This document shows positions 24,605 through 32,347 of a DNA stretch of 38,589 nt, piece after piece (the first letter of the stretch is position 1; each line of letters opens with the position of its first letter). A program made the translations under genes and the position numbers. The notes under the pieces are model-generated. The model saw only the letters and a list, made by a program, of their open reading frames with translations. It had not been told where the DNA came from and did not search any database. The DNA comes from Prolixibacteraceae bacterium UBA5740. GTDB taxonomy: Bacteria > Bacteroidota > Bacteroidia > Bacteroidales > Prolixibacteraceae. The stretch lies in assembly GCA_002419285.1 (NCBI GenBank), contig DIFU01000099.1, positions 1-38,589 on the forward strand. The letters are read 5' to 3'.

Positions 24605-25864
24605 ATGAAATTTACAAAATTCACAAAGCTCGGCTTGCTAATGGCACTTTCCATCACCATCCTGGTTTGGGGCTTAAGCTTTCTGAAAGGCCACGATTTT
24701 TTTAAGCCTGTAAATTATTATTTTGCAGTCTACCAAAGGGTTGACGGACTTCAGGAATCAAGCCACATTACCATGAACGGTTACAAGGTTGGATCTGTAA
24801 AGGCAATTAACTTTGCACCTGACCTGAGTGGAAAACTCATCGTAACCTTGATGATTGAAAATAATTTTCGGATTCCAAGGAATTCCGTGGCCCGAATAGT
24901 CAGTAGCGACATCATGGGCACAAGGGCTATTGAAATGGTATACAGCGGTGAGAGCCAGTTCTATGCTTCAGGCGATACCATTCCCAGCAGTATTGAAAGT
25001 GACCTGAAGGATCAGGTTAGCATGCAGGTACTCCCTCTGAAAAACAAGGCCGAGGAACTGATCGGCTCACTCGATTCGGCAATTACGGTACTTACTGTTA
25101 TATTCAATGAAGATGCCAGAAAAAACCTGGCAGAAAGTTTTGAAAACATCAACCGCACAATATCCAATATTGAAAGGACATCGGCTGACCTGGCTCTTCT
25201 CGTTTCGGAAGAAAAAGCCACCATCAGCAGACTTACTAGAAATCTGGAGCAATTCTCCGGAACTCTAAGCCAGAACTCGGAACAGTTCGATAACATCATC
25301 GGAAATCTGTCATCCATTAGTGATACATTGGCGGCGATGCCGCTGACCCCCATCGTTGATGACCTGGCTACCATTATCAATCAGATGAAAACCCTCGTTG
25401 AAAAGGCCGAGAATAATGACAACAGCATCGGACTGCTGTTTAACGATGACAAGCTATACACGCAGCTGAATGACATGACTGCAAGTCTTGGAAACCTTCT
25501 GACAGACATCAGGGTAAATCCGAAACGATACTTACACTTCTCGGCCATGGACTTAGGACGAGAAGTTTATATCAACACAGGGAATGCACCGGTTGACAAT
25601 AGCAGCAAGATCAATTTTAAAGTTCATTTCATATCAACACAGGATCAGCTTCCATTGAATTCTGAACTCTTCGAAGGCCTGGGTGAAATTGATGAAATTG
25701 CTGTAAGCGGCGCTTTCTCATATATCAGCAGGCAGTTTATGGGCTATGAAGAGGCAGAAAAACTGATGAAAACAGCCTATCGGAATTTTCCGGATGCATC
25801 CATCATTGCCTTTCGGGATGGGAAAGTCATTAAGCTGGAAAGGGCCTTGAAAATCCTAAAATAA
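24605..25864 (+). CDS. MCE-domain protein (MlaD-like)
   Basis: A 419-residue protein with one N-terminal membrane anchor (LGLLMALSITILVWGLSFL) and an MCE domain at about residues 35-115 (YFAVYQRVDGLQESSHITMNG, then YKVGSVKAINF and VARIVSSDIMGTRAIEM). A long region predicted to be helical/coiled coil follows (about 130-290, ESFENINRTISNIERTSADL). MCE proteins form hexameric rings or tubes that carry lipids between inner and outer membrane. The partner ABC permease and ATPase (mlaE, mlaF) are not in the window. I chose the ATG at 24605 over a GTG one codon earlier. Linkage to the amidase and lptD fits envelope work. Confidence 0.92.
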   Translation: MKFTKFTKLGLLMALSITILVWGLSFLKGHDFFKPVNYYFAVYQRVDGLQESSHITMNGYKVGSVKAINFAPDLSGKLIVTLMIENNFRIPRNSVARIVSSDIMGTRAIEMVYSGESQFYASGDTIPSSIESDLKDQVSMQVLPLKNKAEELIGSLDSAITVLTVIFNEDARKNLAESFENINRTISNIERTSADLALLVSEEKATISRLTRNLEQFSGTLSQNSEQFDNIIGNLSSISDTLAAMPLTPIVDDLATIINQMKTLVEKAENNDNSIGLLFNDDKLYTQLNDMTASLGNLLTDIRVNPKRYLHFSAMDLGREVYINTGNAPVDNSSKINFKVHFISTQDQLPLNSELFEGLGEIDEIAVSGAFSYISRQFMGYEEAEKLMKTAYRNFPDASIIAFRDGKVIKLERALKILK

Positions 25865-26334
25865 ATAGGTCATCCAGTTTCACCCAAGAATTTGGATCGG
25901 ATATTTACCGGTTATAAATATTTTCTATTACCTATTAGAAGACTTGCCTGATAATTTTTATAAACCGTGATTAAAGTTTAAAGCTGATTTCAGATCTTAA
26001 TATCCCGGAAAATTATTGATAAATAAAGCCACAACTCGGTCATATCAACAGAATGGAGGGGATCACCAATAATAATAGCAAACAAAGACACCTACCACTA
26101 CCAATATGTTATAAACCTTGAAGTCAACGCCTTATCCCTATCATATTGGATATCAATACTTTGCCGAATTAAAAATTTATTCAAAATTTAATCCCCTGAT
26201 AACGAAACCAATAAACCTTTTTTGTAAAACCCAAGAGCAAATAGATTTTTTTATATAGTTTTTTTTCACAAATTTTGTTGAGGGTTTTACAAAAACGGAT
26301 ATTTACGTCTAACTCTAAAAACCAGCTTCCTTTT
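25865..26334 (+). other. 470-bp AT-rich region upstream of dnaA
   Basis: No gene is seen here. The region is AT-rich, with short recurring TTATAAA-like pieces (near 25912, 25958, 26109). A possible promoter is TTTG (26221-26224), 17 bp, TAGATTTT (26242-26249). I searched for the DnaA box TTATNCACA and found only poor relatives such as TTTTTCACA near 26264 and TTATCCCTA near 26132. It could be a replication origin by position, but the box content does not support that claim. Confidence 0.35.
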
Positions 26335-27762
26335 ATGAACAACGAGCATTGGACTTCGTGGGAAAGTTGTTTGCGCATCATTCGCGACAATGTACCTGCA
26401 GGAAGTTTTAAAACATGGTTCGAGCCAATTGTGCCAGTCAAACTGGAGGATAAGGTGTTAACCATCCAGGTCCCGAGTGCCTTTTTCTATGAGTATCTCG
26501 AGGAACAATTCATTGACATTCTCAGGAAGACTCTTCGTATGGTATTGGGCAACGGAGCCAAGCTGGAGTACAATGTTGTGATGGGCACCAATCACAATGA
26601 TGTACCCTACACCGTGAAATATCCTACGAGCAACAACTTTAAACTACAGAACAAACCACTCACCATTCCCATGAATTCAGAGGAAAAGACTCCAATCAAA
26701 AATCCTTTTGTAATTCCGGGAATCCAAAAATTGCAAATTGACCCGCAACTCAAACCCGAAAACACTTTCGAAAACTTTGTCGAGGGCGAATGTAACCGAC
26801 TGGCACGAAGTGCCGGATACGCCGTTGCACAGCAGCCGGGCGGAACTGCATTTAATCCTCTGATGATCTATGGAAATTCTGGGTTGGGCAAAACACACCT
26901 GGCTCAGGCAATTGGAATTGAAGTAAAGGAGAAATTTCCCGACAAGGTGGTACTGTACGTTAATGCAAATAAATTCGTCACTCAATACACCGAAGCTACC
27001 AGAAATAACAACCGAAATGACTTCCTGAATTTTTACCAGATGATCGACGTCCTCATTCTTGATGATGTGCACGAGTTTTCGGGTAAGGAAAAAACACAGG
27101 AAACATTTTTTCATATTTTCAATCATCTCCACCAGACAGGGAAACAGCTAATTCTTACCTCCGACAAGCCTCCGATTGAACTTAAGGGAATGGAACAACG
27201 TCTGCTCTCGCGATTTAAGTGGGGACTGACTGCCGACCTTACCGTACCGGATTTTGATACCAGAATGGAAATCCTCCAGCGCAAAGTCTACAAAGACGGT
27301 ATCGATCTCTCTGACGATGTCCTTGAGTACATCGCCTCTCACATTACGAACAATGTCAGAGAACTTGAAGGAGCCCTCGTTTCTCTTCTGGCACAGTCAA
27401 TGCTCAACAAAAAAGAGATAACCCTTGATCTGGCAAGCAAACTCATCAACAAACTGGTCAAGAATTCAAAACGGGAACTCTCCATCGAATACATCTCAAA
27501 AGTGGTGTGCGACTATTTCAATATGCCAGTCGATGCCCTGCAGACTAAAACCCGTAAGCGGGAAATAGTGCAGGCTAGGCAGCTGACCATGTATTTCTCA
27601 AAAACCATGACTAAATACTCCCTGGCAAGCATCGGCGCCCAAATCGGCAATAAGGATCACGCCACAGTACTTCATGCCTGCAAAACGGTGAACAACCTAA
27701 AGGAAACCGATAAAAGTTTCAGGCATTATGTAGACGAGATTGAAAAGAAACTTAAAATGTAA
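26335..27762 (+). CDS. dnaA: Chromosomal replication initiator protein DnaA
   Basis: DnaA binds the origin and, with ATP, opens the duplex and loads the helicase. From the ATG at 26335 the protein has 475 residues. Domain I is MNNEHWTSWESCLRIIRDNV and onward, then a linker (about 85-145). The AAA+ domain has Walker A GNSGLGKTH (near residue 180) and Walker B VLILDDVHEF (near 240). The C-terminal helix-turn-helix carries the DnaA signature region IGAQIGNKDHATVLHACKTV (near 435-454). The 20 upstream in-frame codons were dropped because domain I starts at MNNEHW. dnaN, recF and gyrB are not neighbours; the gene stands between an MCE gene and an IMPACT-family gene. Confidence 0.97.
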   Translation: MNNEHWTSWESCLRIIRDNVPAGSFKTWFEPIVPVKLEDKVLTIQVPSAFFYEYLEEQFIDILRKTLRMVLGNGAKLEYNVVMGTNHNDVPYTVKYPTSNNFKLQNKPLTIPMNSEEKTPIKNPFVIPGIQKLQIDPQLKPENTFENFVEGECNRLARSAGYAVAQQPGGTAFNPLMIYGNSGLGKTHLAQAIGIEVKEKFPDKVVLYVNANKFVTQYTEATRNNNRNDFLNFYQMIDVLILDDVHEFSGKEKTQETFFHIFNHLHQTGKQLILTSDKPPIELKGMEQRLLSRFKWGLTADLTVPDFDTRMEILQRKVYKDGIDLSDDVLEYIASHITNNVRELEGALVSLLAQSMLNKKEITLDLASKLINKLVKNSKRELSIEYISKVVCDYFNMPVDALQTKTRKREIVQARQLTMYFSKTMTKYSLASIGAQIGNKDHATVLHACKTVNNLKETDKSFRHYVDEIEKKLKM

Positions 27763-27789
27763 AAGCAGGTCTATTCCTGCTTTTTTTTT
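27762..27789 (+). terminator. Terminator after dnaA
   Basis: AAAGCAGG and CCTGCTTT pair around TCTATT, followed by a long T-run. The hairpin begins immediately at the dnaA stop codon. Confidence 0.92.
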
Positions 27790-27815
27790 AATATTTCGGA
27801 TTGACAGCGCATATC

Positions 27816-28415
27816 ATGAGTGACACCTATCAGACTATAACAGAACCTGCCGAGGGATTATTTAAAGATAAGGGAAGTAAATTCATCTCCTATTTATATC
27901 CAGTCACAACTGAGGATGAGATCAAAGACATACTGGCTGCAATCAAAAAGGAACATTACAGCGCACGTCATCACTGTTATGCATGGCGACTTGGAATGGA
28001 GGATATCCGTTTCAGGGCGAACGACGATGGCGAACCCTCATCAACTGCTGGCAAACCTATCCTTGGACAATTGGTCAGCCATGACCTGACCAATGTACTT
28101 TGCGTGGTCGTCCGTTATTTCGGAGGCACCCTGCTTGGTGTCAGTGGACTGATTCAGGCCTACCGTCTCGCAGCAGTCAGTGCAATTGAGGCTGCCAACA
28201 TCGAGACACGGATCATTGAATTGACCTATGATATTCGATGTTCTTATCAGGAACTCAACACTGTTATGCAAATCATTAAGTCCGAAAACCTGAATACCAC
28301 CCATATCGATATGCAGGAACAAATCCGAATCGGATTTTCTGTCAGAAAAAGTGAGGCTGAACGTGTCGAACAGATTTTCAGCCAGATATACGGGGTTGAA
28401 ATAAAACAGGCCTAA
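27816..28415 (+). CDS. IMPACT/YigZ family protein
   Basis: A 199-residue cytoplasmic protein of the UPF0029/IMPACT family. The N-terminal domain shows KDKGSKFISYLYPV, KKEHYSARHHCYAWRLG, NDDGEPSSTAGKPILGQL and VVVRYFGGTLLGVSGLIQAYR, which together are diagnostic. The C-terminal part (about residues 125-199) matches the DUF1949 ferredoxin-like domain. The biochemical role of bacterial members is not well established. The ATG at 27816 was chosen; a TTG five codons earlier is open but less likely. It starts 26 bp after the dnaA terminator, so it needs its own promoter, which I could not define. Confidence 0.92.
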   Translation: MSDTYQTITEPAEGLFKDKGSKFISYLYPVTTEDEIKDILAAIKKEHYSARHHCYAWRLGMEDIRFRANDDGEPSSTAGKPILGQLVSHDLTNVLCVVVRYFGGTLLGVSGLIQAYRLAAVSAIEAANIETRIIELTYDIRCSYQELNTVMQIIKSENLNTTHIDMQEQIRIGFSVRKSEAERVEQIFSQIYGVEIKQA

Positions 28416-28509
28416 TTGAATACAATTTTGTTTTTGGTTGTTGATAACTGTTTAAAAAACCATCCTGGAAGGGAACAAACTGAAAAAGCTAATTTTCTAA
28501 CTTTACACC

Positions 28510-28704
28510 ATGATCGTTTATATGACATCAGAACCTGACCATACCAACAGTGGGATGCACCACCTCATAAGAAATTTCTTTTTTTCACGGTTGTACCTGT
28601 TCTGTATGGTGCCGCTGAAAAAAAATAAAAGAATTGGCTATTTACCATTTAAAAGGAAAAACCAACAGGCTATTGAAAGGGCTGTTGGTTTTTTTTTAAT
28701 CTGA
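28510..28704 (+). CDS. Candidate pyrBI leader peptide (attenuator reading frame)
   Basis: A 64-codon frame (or 49 codons from the internal ATG at 28555) lies just upstream of pyrB and reads straight through the terminator hairpin, stopping at TGA 28702-28704. Its middle is encoded by a U-rich stretch at 28574-28604 (RNFFFSRLYLFC). A Lys-rich part (PLKKNKRIG) follows, and the last codons (VGFFLI) come from the terminator tail. This is the same layout as the enteric pyrBI leader. There, low UTP makes RNA polymerase pause in U-rich RNA, a ribosome catches up and prevents the hairpin. No family similarity is claimed; the peptide is likely only a regulatory frame. A weak -7-like TAACTTTA lies at 28498-28505. 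Confidence 0.45.
   Translation: MIVYMTSEPDHTNSGMHHLIRNFFFSRLYLFCMVPLKKNKRIGYLPFKRKNQQAIERAVGFFLI
28656..28697 (+). terminator. Strong terminator/attenuator upstream of pyrB
   Basis: AAAAACCAACAG and CTGTTGGTTTTT form a perfect 12-bp stem around a 13-nt loop and run into nine or more T. It lies 34 bp before the pyrB ATG and about 240 bp after the preceding yigZ stop, so it is better placed to control pyrB than to end yigZ. ACCAACAG recurs upstream at 28543-28550 and ACCAACA again just after the hairpin, so alternative pairings with the 3' arm exist. Confidence 0.85.
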
Positions 28705-28731
28705 ACACCAACAAAATACAAATCCATATTT

Positions 28732-29643
28732 ATGAATAAAAAAGACTTGATATCCATCACGGACTACACCAAGGATGATTATCTGAGGATCATGGACCTG
28801 GCTGCGGAATTTGAGAAAAATCCAAACCAGGATCTGTTAAAGGGAAAAGTTGTTGCCTCCCTGTTTTTTGAGCCTTCCACACGTACAAGACTGAGTTTTG
28901 AAACTGCCATTTCCCGTTTAGGTGGCCGAATCATTGGCATTGCTGATCCGGGAAGCTCCAGCGTTTCCAAAGGGGAAACCCTCCACGACACCATACGCAT
29001 GGTCAGTAATTATGCAGACCTGATCGTGATGCGCCATCCGCTGGAAGGGGCCGCACGATACGCTGCCGAAGTGGCATCCATTCCCGTGATCAATGCCGGA
29101 GATGGTGCCAACCAGCATCCAACCCAAACGCTTTTGGACATGTATTCAATCCTCAAGACACAGGGTCGGCTCGACAATATCAATATCTTCATGGTTGGTG
29201 ACCTTAAATATGGACGAACAGTCCATTCGCTGTTGATGGCCATGTCGGAGTTTGAAAACCAAATCTTCAACTTTATTGCGCCCGAAGAATTGCTGATGCC
29301 TGAAGAATACAAGATTCACCTGAGGGACAAAGGAATCAAGTATTATGAACACAGGGAATTCACCGATATCATCAATGCTGCCGACATCATTTACATGACC
29401 CGTGTGCAGAAAGAAAGATTCTCGGATCCCATTGAATACGAAAAGGTCAAGAACGTTTATATCCTGAGGGAAAAAATGCTAAGGAATACCAAACCCAATG
29501 TCAGGGTATTGCATCCGTTGCCAAGAGTCAATGAAATCCATCCAGATGTTGACAAGAGTGAAAAAGCCTATTATTTCGAACAGGCGCTCAATGGAGTGTT
29601 CACACGGGAAGCCATCATTGCCCACACCCTTAACCTGAAATAA
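28732..29643 (+). CDS. pyrB: Aspartate carbamoyltransferase, catalytic chain
   Basis: PyrB condenses carbamoyl phosphate with L-aspartate, the first committed step of pyrimidine synthesis. The 303-residue protein has the carbamoyl-phosphate-binding motif FFEPSTRTRLSFETA. It also has SSVSKGETLHDTIRM (the 80s loop with Ser and Lys), VMRHPLEGAARYAA, GDGANQHPTQTLLDMYSI and LHPLPRVNEI (240s-loop region). It is immediately followed by pyrI (7 bp), so it should form the allosteric dodecamer. The upstream terminator with an overlapping leader frame suggests control by attenuation. Confidence 0.97.
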   Translation: MNKKDLISITDYTKDDYLRIMDLAAEFEKNPNQDLLKGKVVASLFFEPSTRTRLSFETAISRLGGRIIGIADPGSSSVSKGETLHDTIRMVSNYADLIVMRHPLEGAARYAAEVASIPVINAGDGANQHPTQTLLDMYSILKTQGRLDNINIFMVGDLKYGRTVHSLLMAMSEFENQIFNFIAPEELLMPEEYKIHLRDKGIKYYEHREFTDIINAADIIYMTRVQKERFSDPIEYEKVKNVYILREKMLRNTKPNVRVLHPLPRVNEIHPDVDKSEKAYYFEQALNGVFTREAIIAHTLNLK

Positions 29644-29650
29644 ACAACCC

Positions 29651-30121
29651 ATGAAAGATACAAATAAGAAAAAACTCAAATTAAAAGTCAGTGCCATCAA
29701 GGATGGTACCGTCATAGACCACATACCCGCATCCAATCTTTTCGATGTCATTACTATCCTCGGACTAAACAAAATTGAGAACCAGATTACTTTTGGAACG
29801 AATCTGGAAAGCGAGAAATTGGGAAGCAAGGCTATCATTAAGGTAAGCGACAAGTTTTTTGCCGACGACGAGATCAACAAGATTGCCTTGATCGCTCCTC
29901 ATGCCAAGCTAAACATTATCAATGACTATGTGGTTACCGAAAAGAAAATTGTGGAAATCCCTGATAGCGTTCAGGGGATTGTAAAATGCTTCAATCCAAA
30001 GTGCATTACCAACAATGAGGCTATTTTCACCAAATTTAAGGTAATCAATAAATCACCGCTTGCGCTGAAATGTTGCTATTGCGAAAAAATTACTGACAAA
30101 GAACATTTACAGATTATCTGA
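29651..30121 (+). CDS. pyrI: Aspartate carbamoyltransferase, regulatory chain
   Basis: PyrI binds CTP/ATP and transmits feedback to PyrB. The 156-residue protein (E. coli about 153) has an N-terminal allosteric domain (LKVSAIKDGTVIDHIPA, then ILGLNKIENQITFGTNL). The C-terminal zinc domain has four ligands, C113 and C118 (KCFNPKC) and C141 and C144 (CCYCEK), with the same spacings as E. coli. It lies 7 bp after pyrB, so the two are cotranscribed. A 10-bp inverted repeat follows. Confidence 0.97.
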   Translation: MKDTNKKKLKLKVSAIKDGTVIDHIPASNLFDVITILGLNKIENQITFGTNLESEKLGSKAIIKVSDKFFADDEINKIALIAPHAKLNIINDYVVTEKKIVEIPDSVQGIVKCFNPKCITNNEAIFTKFKVINKSPLALKCCYCEKITDKEHLQII

Positions 30122-30152
30122 CAAGCTTCAAACCTCCTGGCTTGAGTAATTC

Positions 30153-30179
30153 ATGAAGCTGGTTTCCGACCAGCTTCAT
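30153..30179. terminator. Inverted repeat between convergent pyrI and sugar-transporter genes
   Basis: ATGAAGCTGG and CCAGCTTCAT are a perfect 10-bp inverted repeat around TTTCCGA. The position between two convergent stops suggests a bidirectional terminator, although neither side has a strong T-run (ATTTT on the plus side after seven bases). Confidence 0.5.
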
Positions 30180-30189
30180 AATGCTATTT

Positions 30190-31491
30190 TCAGCAGGCGG
30201 CAGTTTCGCCAGAAACTTGCATCCTGAAACTACGATATCCATACATTGTAATAACTACAAAACATATTAGCGGTATCAGGAATGATATGCGCACGGCAGA
30301 AACGTCAAATATGGTTCCCATGTCGATTACCCTGCCCATTAGCGGAGGCATGACCGAGCCACCCAGAATAGCCATAATCAGCCCAGCAGCCCCAATTTTG
30401 GCATCCTCTCCAACTCCATGGAGGGCAATTCCATAGATCGTGGGAAACATCAGCGACATACAGGCTGAAATGCCAATCAGAGAATAGAGTCCAGCCATTC
30501 CCGGAATTACGATTGCCCCGACCGTGGTTACCATGCCTCCAATTGCCAGCCACATCAATAAATGTCCGGGAGAAATATACTTCAAAAGAAAGGTGCTGAT
30601 AAAACGGCTCGTCACAAAAATCACCATGGCAATGATGTTGTATCCCTGAGCTTCAGCCTCTGTCATACCCAGTTCTGAGGTCGCATAATGAATGATGAAT
30701 GTCCATACCATGATCTGAACCCCTACGTAAAAAAACTGTGCAATCACACCTTCGTAGTACCGTTTGTTCTTCAGAAGCCGTCTCACGGTCACCATGAAAT
30801 GGAGTTCCTTATCCTTATCCTCATTTTTGGGCAACTTCGCCAGAGCGATGATCACAAACACAACCAGGATAACTAGGGCGATGGCCACATACGGATAACG
30901 AATGATGGCCAGGTCAGAAAGTGTCACCTCATTCAATACTCCCGGATCCATTACAGCCCTCTCTTCAGCAGTGGCAGGATTGAGTCGTGCCAGGATCAGT
31001 TGCTGGGCGGTGAACATTCCCATCAATGAACCAATTGGATTAAAAGCCTGTGCCAGATTCAGCCTTCGGGTTGCAGTTTCCTGTGGCCCCATGGATAAAA
31101 TATAGGGATTGGCACTGGTTTCAAGGAAAGAAAGACCGCAGGTAAGTATAAAATAAGAAATCAGGAAAGGCCAAAAGGTCATTGCCATGCTTGCTGGTAT
31201 AAACAGGAGGGCCCCGCCAGCGTAAAGTCCCAGTCCAACCAGTATTCCAGCTTTATATGAAAACCTTTTAATGAAAAGTGCGGCTGGGAAGGCCATGGCA
31301 AAATATCCCCCGTAAAATGCAAACTGCACAAGAGATCCTTCGAAGTTATTCATCATCAGGATACGGGAAAAGGCCTTCACCATAGGGTTGGTAATATCGT
31401 TGGCAAAACCCCATAAGGCAAAACAAATAGTAATTAAGATAAAAGGCACCAGAAAATATTTTGGCACCACTGAAATTTTTCCGGATTTCAT
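30190..31491 (-). CDS. FucP-type MFS sugar:H+ symporter
   Basis: A 433-residue inner-membrane protein with about 12 helices, of the FHS branch of the major facilitator superfamily (L-fucose permease, glucose/galactose transporters). The diagnostic stretch is CGLSFLETSANPYILSMGP, then ETATRRLNLAQAFNPIGSL. Others are FALWGFANDITNPMVKAFSR near the N-terminus and SLMFPTIYGIALHGVGEDAK. The substrate (fucose, glucose, galactose, GlcNAc or similar) cannot be read from the sequence, and no sugar-metabolic gene lies beside it. It is alone on the minus strand, converging with pyrI. The 291-bp region upstream to the tRNA gene contains no further gene; CATTTTTG at 31540-31533 (minus) is a weak promoter candidate. 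Confidence 0.93.
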   Translation of the reverse strand: MKSGKISVVPKYFLVPFILITICFALWGFANDITNPMVKAFSRILMMNNFEGSLVQFAFYGGYFAMAFPAALFIKRFSYKAGILVGLGLYAGGALLFIPASMAMTFWPFLISYFILTCGLSFLETSANPYILSMGPQETATRRLNLAQAFNPIGSLMGMFTAQQLILARLNPATAEERAVMDPGVLNEVTLSDLAIIRYPYVAIALVILVVFVIIALAKLPKNEDKDKELHFMVTVRRLLKNKRYYEGVIAQFFYVGVQIMVWTFIIHYATSELGMTEAEAQGYNIIAMVIFVTSRFISTFLLKYISPGHLLMWLAIGGMVTTVGAIVIPGMAGLYSLIGISACMSLMFPTIYGIALHGVGEDAKIGAAGLIMAILGGSVMPPLMGRVIDMGTIFDVSAVRISFLIPLICFVVITMYGYRSFRMQVSGETAAC

Positions 31492-31708
31492 AGTAATCGG
31501 TTATGATCTTGGTTTAATGCTAAAAACTCCTTCAAAAATGTCAATATTTTTCGATTGGTTAACCTGTGGTATCCTGTAGGTGCTCGTTTTTCGACTGTTT
31601 TGGTGTTAAAAAATCAAAAATCGGGAAAAGCAACCTGCATTCAACATTTAACCAGTTCTTACTAGCACGAAATATCAGAGAAACCATTAAAAATTATTTC
31701 GGCACAAA

Positions 31709-31737
31709 TTGGAGGAAAGGGATTTTTTATATATTTG
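31709..31737 (+). promoter_or_regulatory. Promoter of the tRNA-Leu gene
   Basis: TTG (31709-31711), an 18-bp spacer and TATATTTG (31730-31737), followed by C, match the Bacteroidota consensus. The start would be near 31744. A perfect 6-bp hairpin GCCTTT-CAG-AAAGGC (31742-31756) then lies in the 5' leader of the precursor tRNA. Confidence 0.75.
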
Positions 31738-31782
31738 CAACGCCTTTCAGAAAGGCAAAACCAAGTTCACAACAAAGAAATT

Positions 31783-31869
31783 GCCCAGGTGGCGAAATTG
31801 GTAGACGCGCTAGTTTCAGGGACTAGTATTCGTAAGGATGTGCAGGTTCGAGTCCTGTTCTGGGCACCA
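31783..31869 (+). tRNA. tRNA-Leu (anticodon CAG)
   Basis: An 87-nt tRNA including an encoded CCA. The acceptor arms GCCCAGG and TCTGGGC pair with one G-U. The anticodon stem CTAGT/ACTAG holds the loop TTCAGGG with CAG at positions 34-36. A long variable arm and a T arm with TTCGAGT follow. The long variable arm and anticodon identify leucine. It has its own promoter and terminator. Confidence 0.96.
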
Positions 31870-31871
31870 AT

Positions 31872-31909
31872 AAAAATGCAATCGTTTTTACAGACGGTTG
31901 CATTTTTTG
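31872..31909 (+). terminator. Terminator after tRNA-Leu
   Basis: AAAAATGCAATCG and CGGTTGCATTTTTT pair (one wobble) around TTTTTACAGA and end in T6. The hairpin starts 3 nt after the CCA end. Confidence 0.9.
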
Positions 31910-31998
31910 TTTTGGGCTATCCATATCCCACTTTGTGATTTAAGAGCGGTTCGTTTCAGAAAAATTGCTATTTTCACGCAACAAAAGTTGACCATTTG

Positions 31999-32109
31999 TT
32001 ATTCAATCTCGCAGAATAATTCCTGTGCATAATTTCTAATCTTAACCAAGTCACGAACCCTTTTGACTATTTCCATATCATTACCGAATAAACACCATTG
32101 TTGCACCAT
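31999..32109 (-). CDS. Possible 36-residue small protein
   Basis: A short minus-strand frame begins ATG at 32109 and ends TAA at 31999. It encodes 36 residues with mixed charge and a helical-looking middle (MEIVKRVRDLVKIRNYAQEL). No ribosome binding site or clear promoter is visible and I recognise no family. It could be a real small protein, the remnant of a larger gene, or chance. The rest of 31910-32347 holds the tRNA terminator and an inverted-repeat element and no other gene I can support. Confidence 0.22.
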   Translation of the reverse strand: MVQQWCLFGNDMEIVKRVRDLVKIRNYAQELFCEIE

Positions 32110-32230
32110 ACCAAAATGGTAATGTAAAGGTAAAAAACCGCAGAATCAACGGGAAAATCCTAAAGGGATATATGGCATGGATATGCCCGACACGTTAGTT
32201 CACAGGGAGTCGTCCATTAATATTTTAAGA

Positions 32231-32318
32231 TTAAGGGTTATTCGGCCTTCAATGAATTATATTAGTGTTTTTGAGGAATAAGTCCTCTTATTTCTAATAA
32301 CCAGGAACTAACCCTTAA
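32231..32318. repeat. 88-bp element with 10-bp terminal inverted repeats and nested hairpins
   Basis: TTAAGGGTTA (32231-32240) and TAACCCTTAA (32309-32318) are perfect inverted repeats. Inside them TATTAG/CTAATA (32260-32265/32294-32299) and GAGGA/TCCTC (32273-32277/32283-32287, loop ATAAG) also pair, so the piece can fold as nested stems. The 12-mer ATTAAGGGTTAT also occurs at 3253-3264, just after proS. It lies 29 bp beyond the stop of the minus-strand outer-membrane gene. It may be a small non-autonomous element, a protein-binding site or a transcript-end structure. No clear target duplication is seen beyond the TTAA ends. Confidence 0.4.
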
Positions 32319-32347
32319 AATTAAAAAATTAAAAGTCGTATGGGATT

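Noticed and set aside
28436..28455. TGTTGATAA near 28441 and again near 32880 as DnaA boxes
   Set aside because: Each differs from TGTGGATAA at one position, they are isolated and 4 kb apart, and neither is near dnaA's upstream region.
31566..31938. Plus-strand open frames across the tRNA-Leu gene
   Set aside because: They run through the promoter, the tRNA and its terminator, so they are chance frames.
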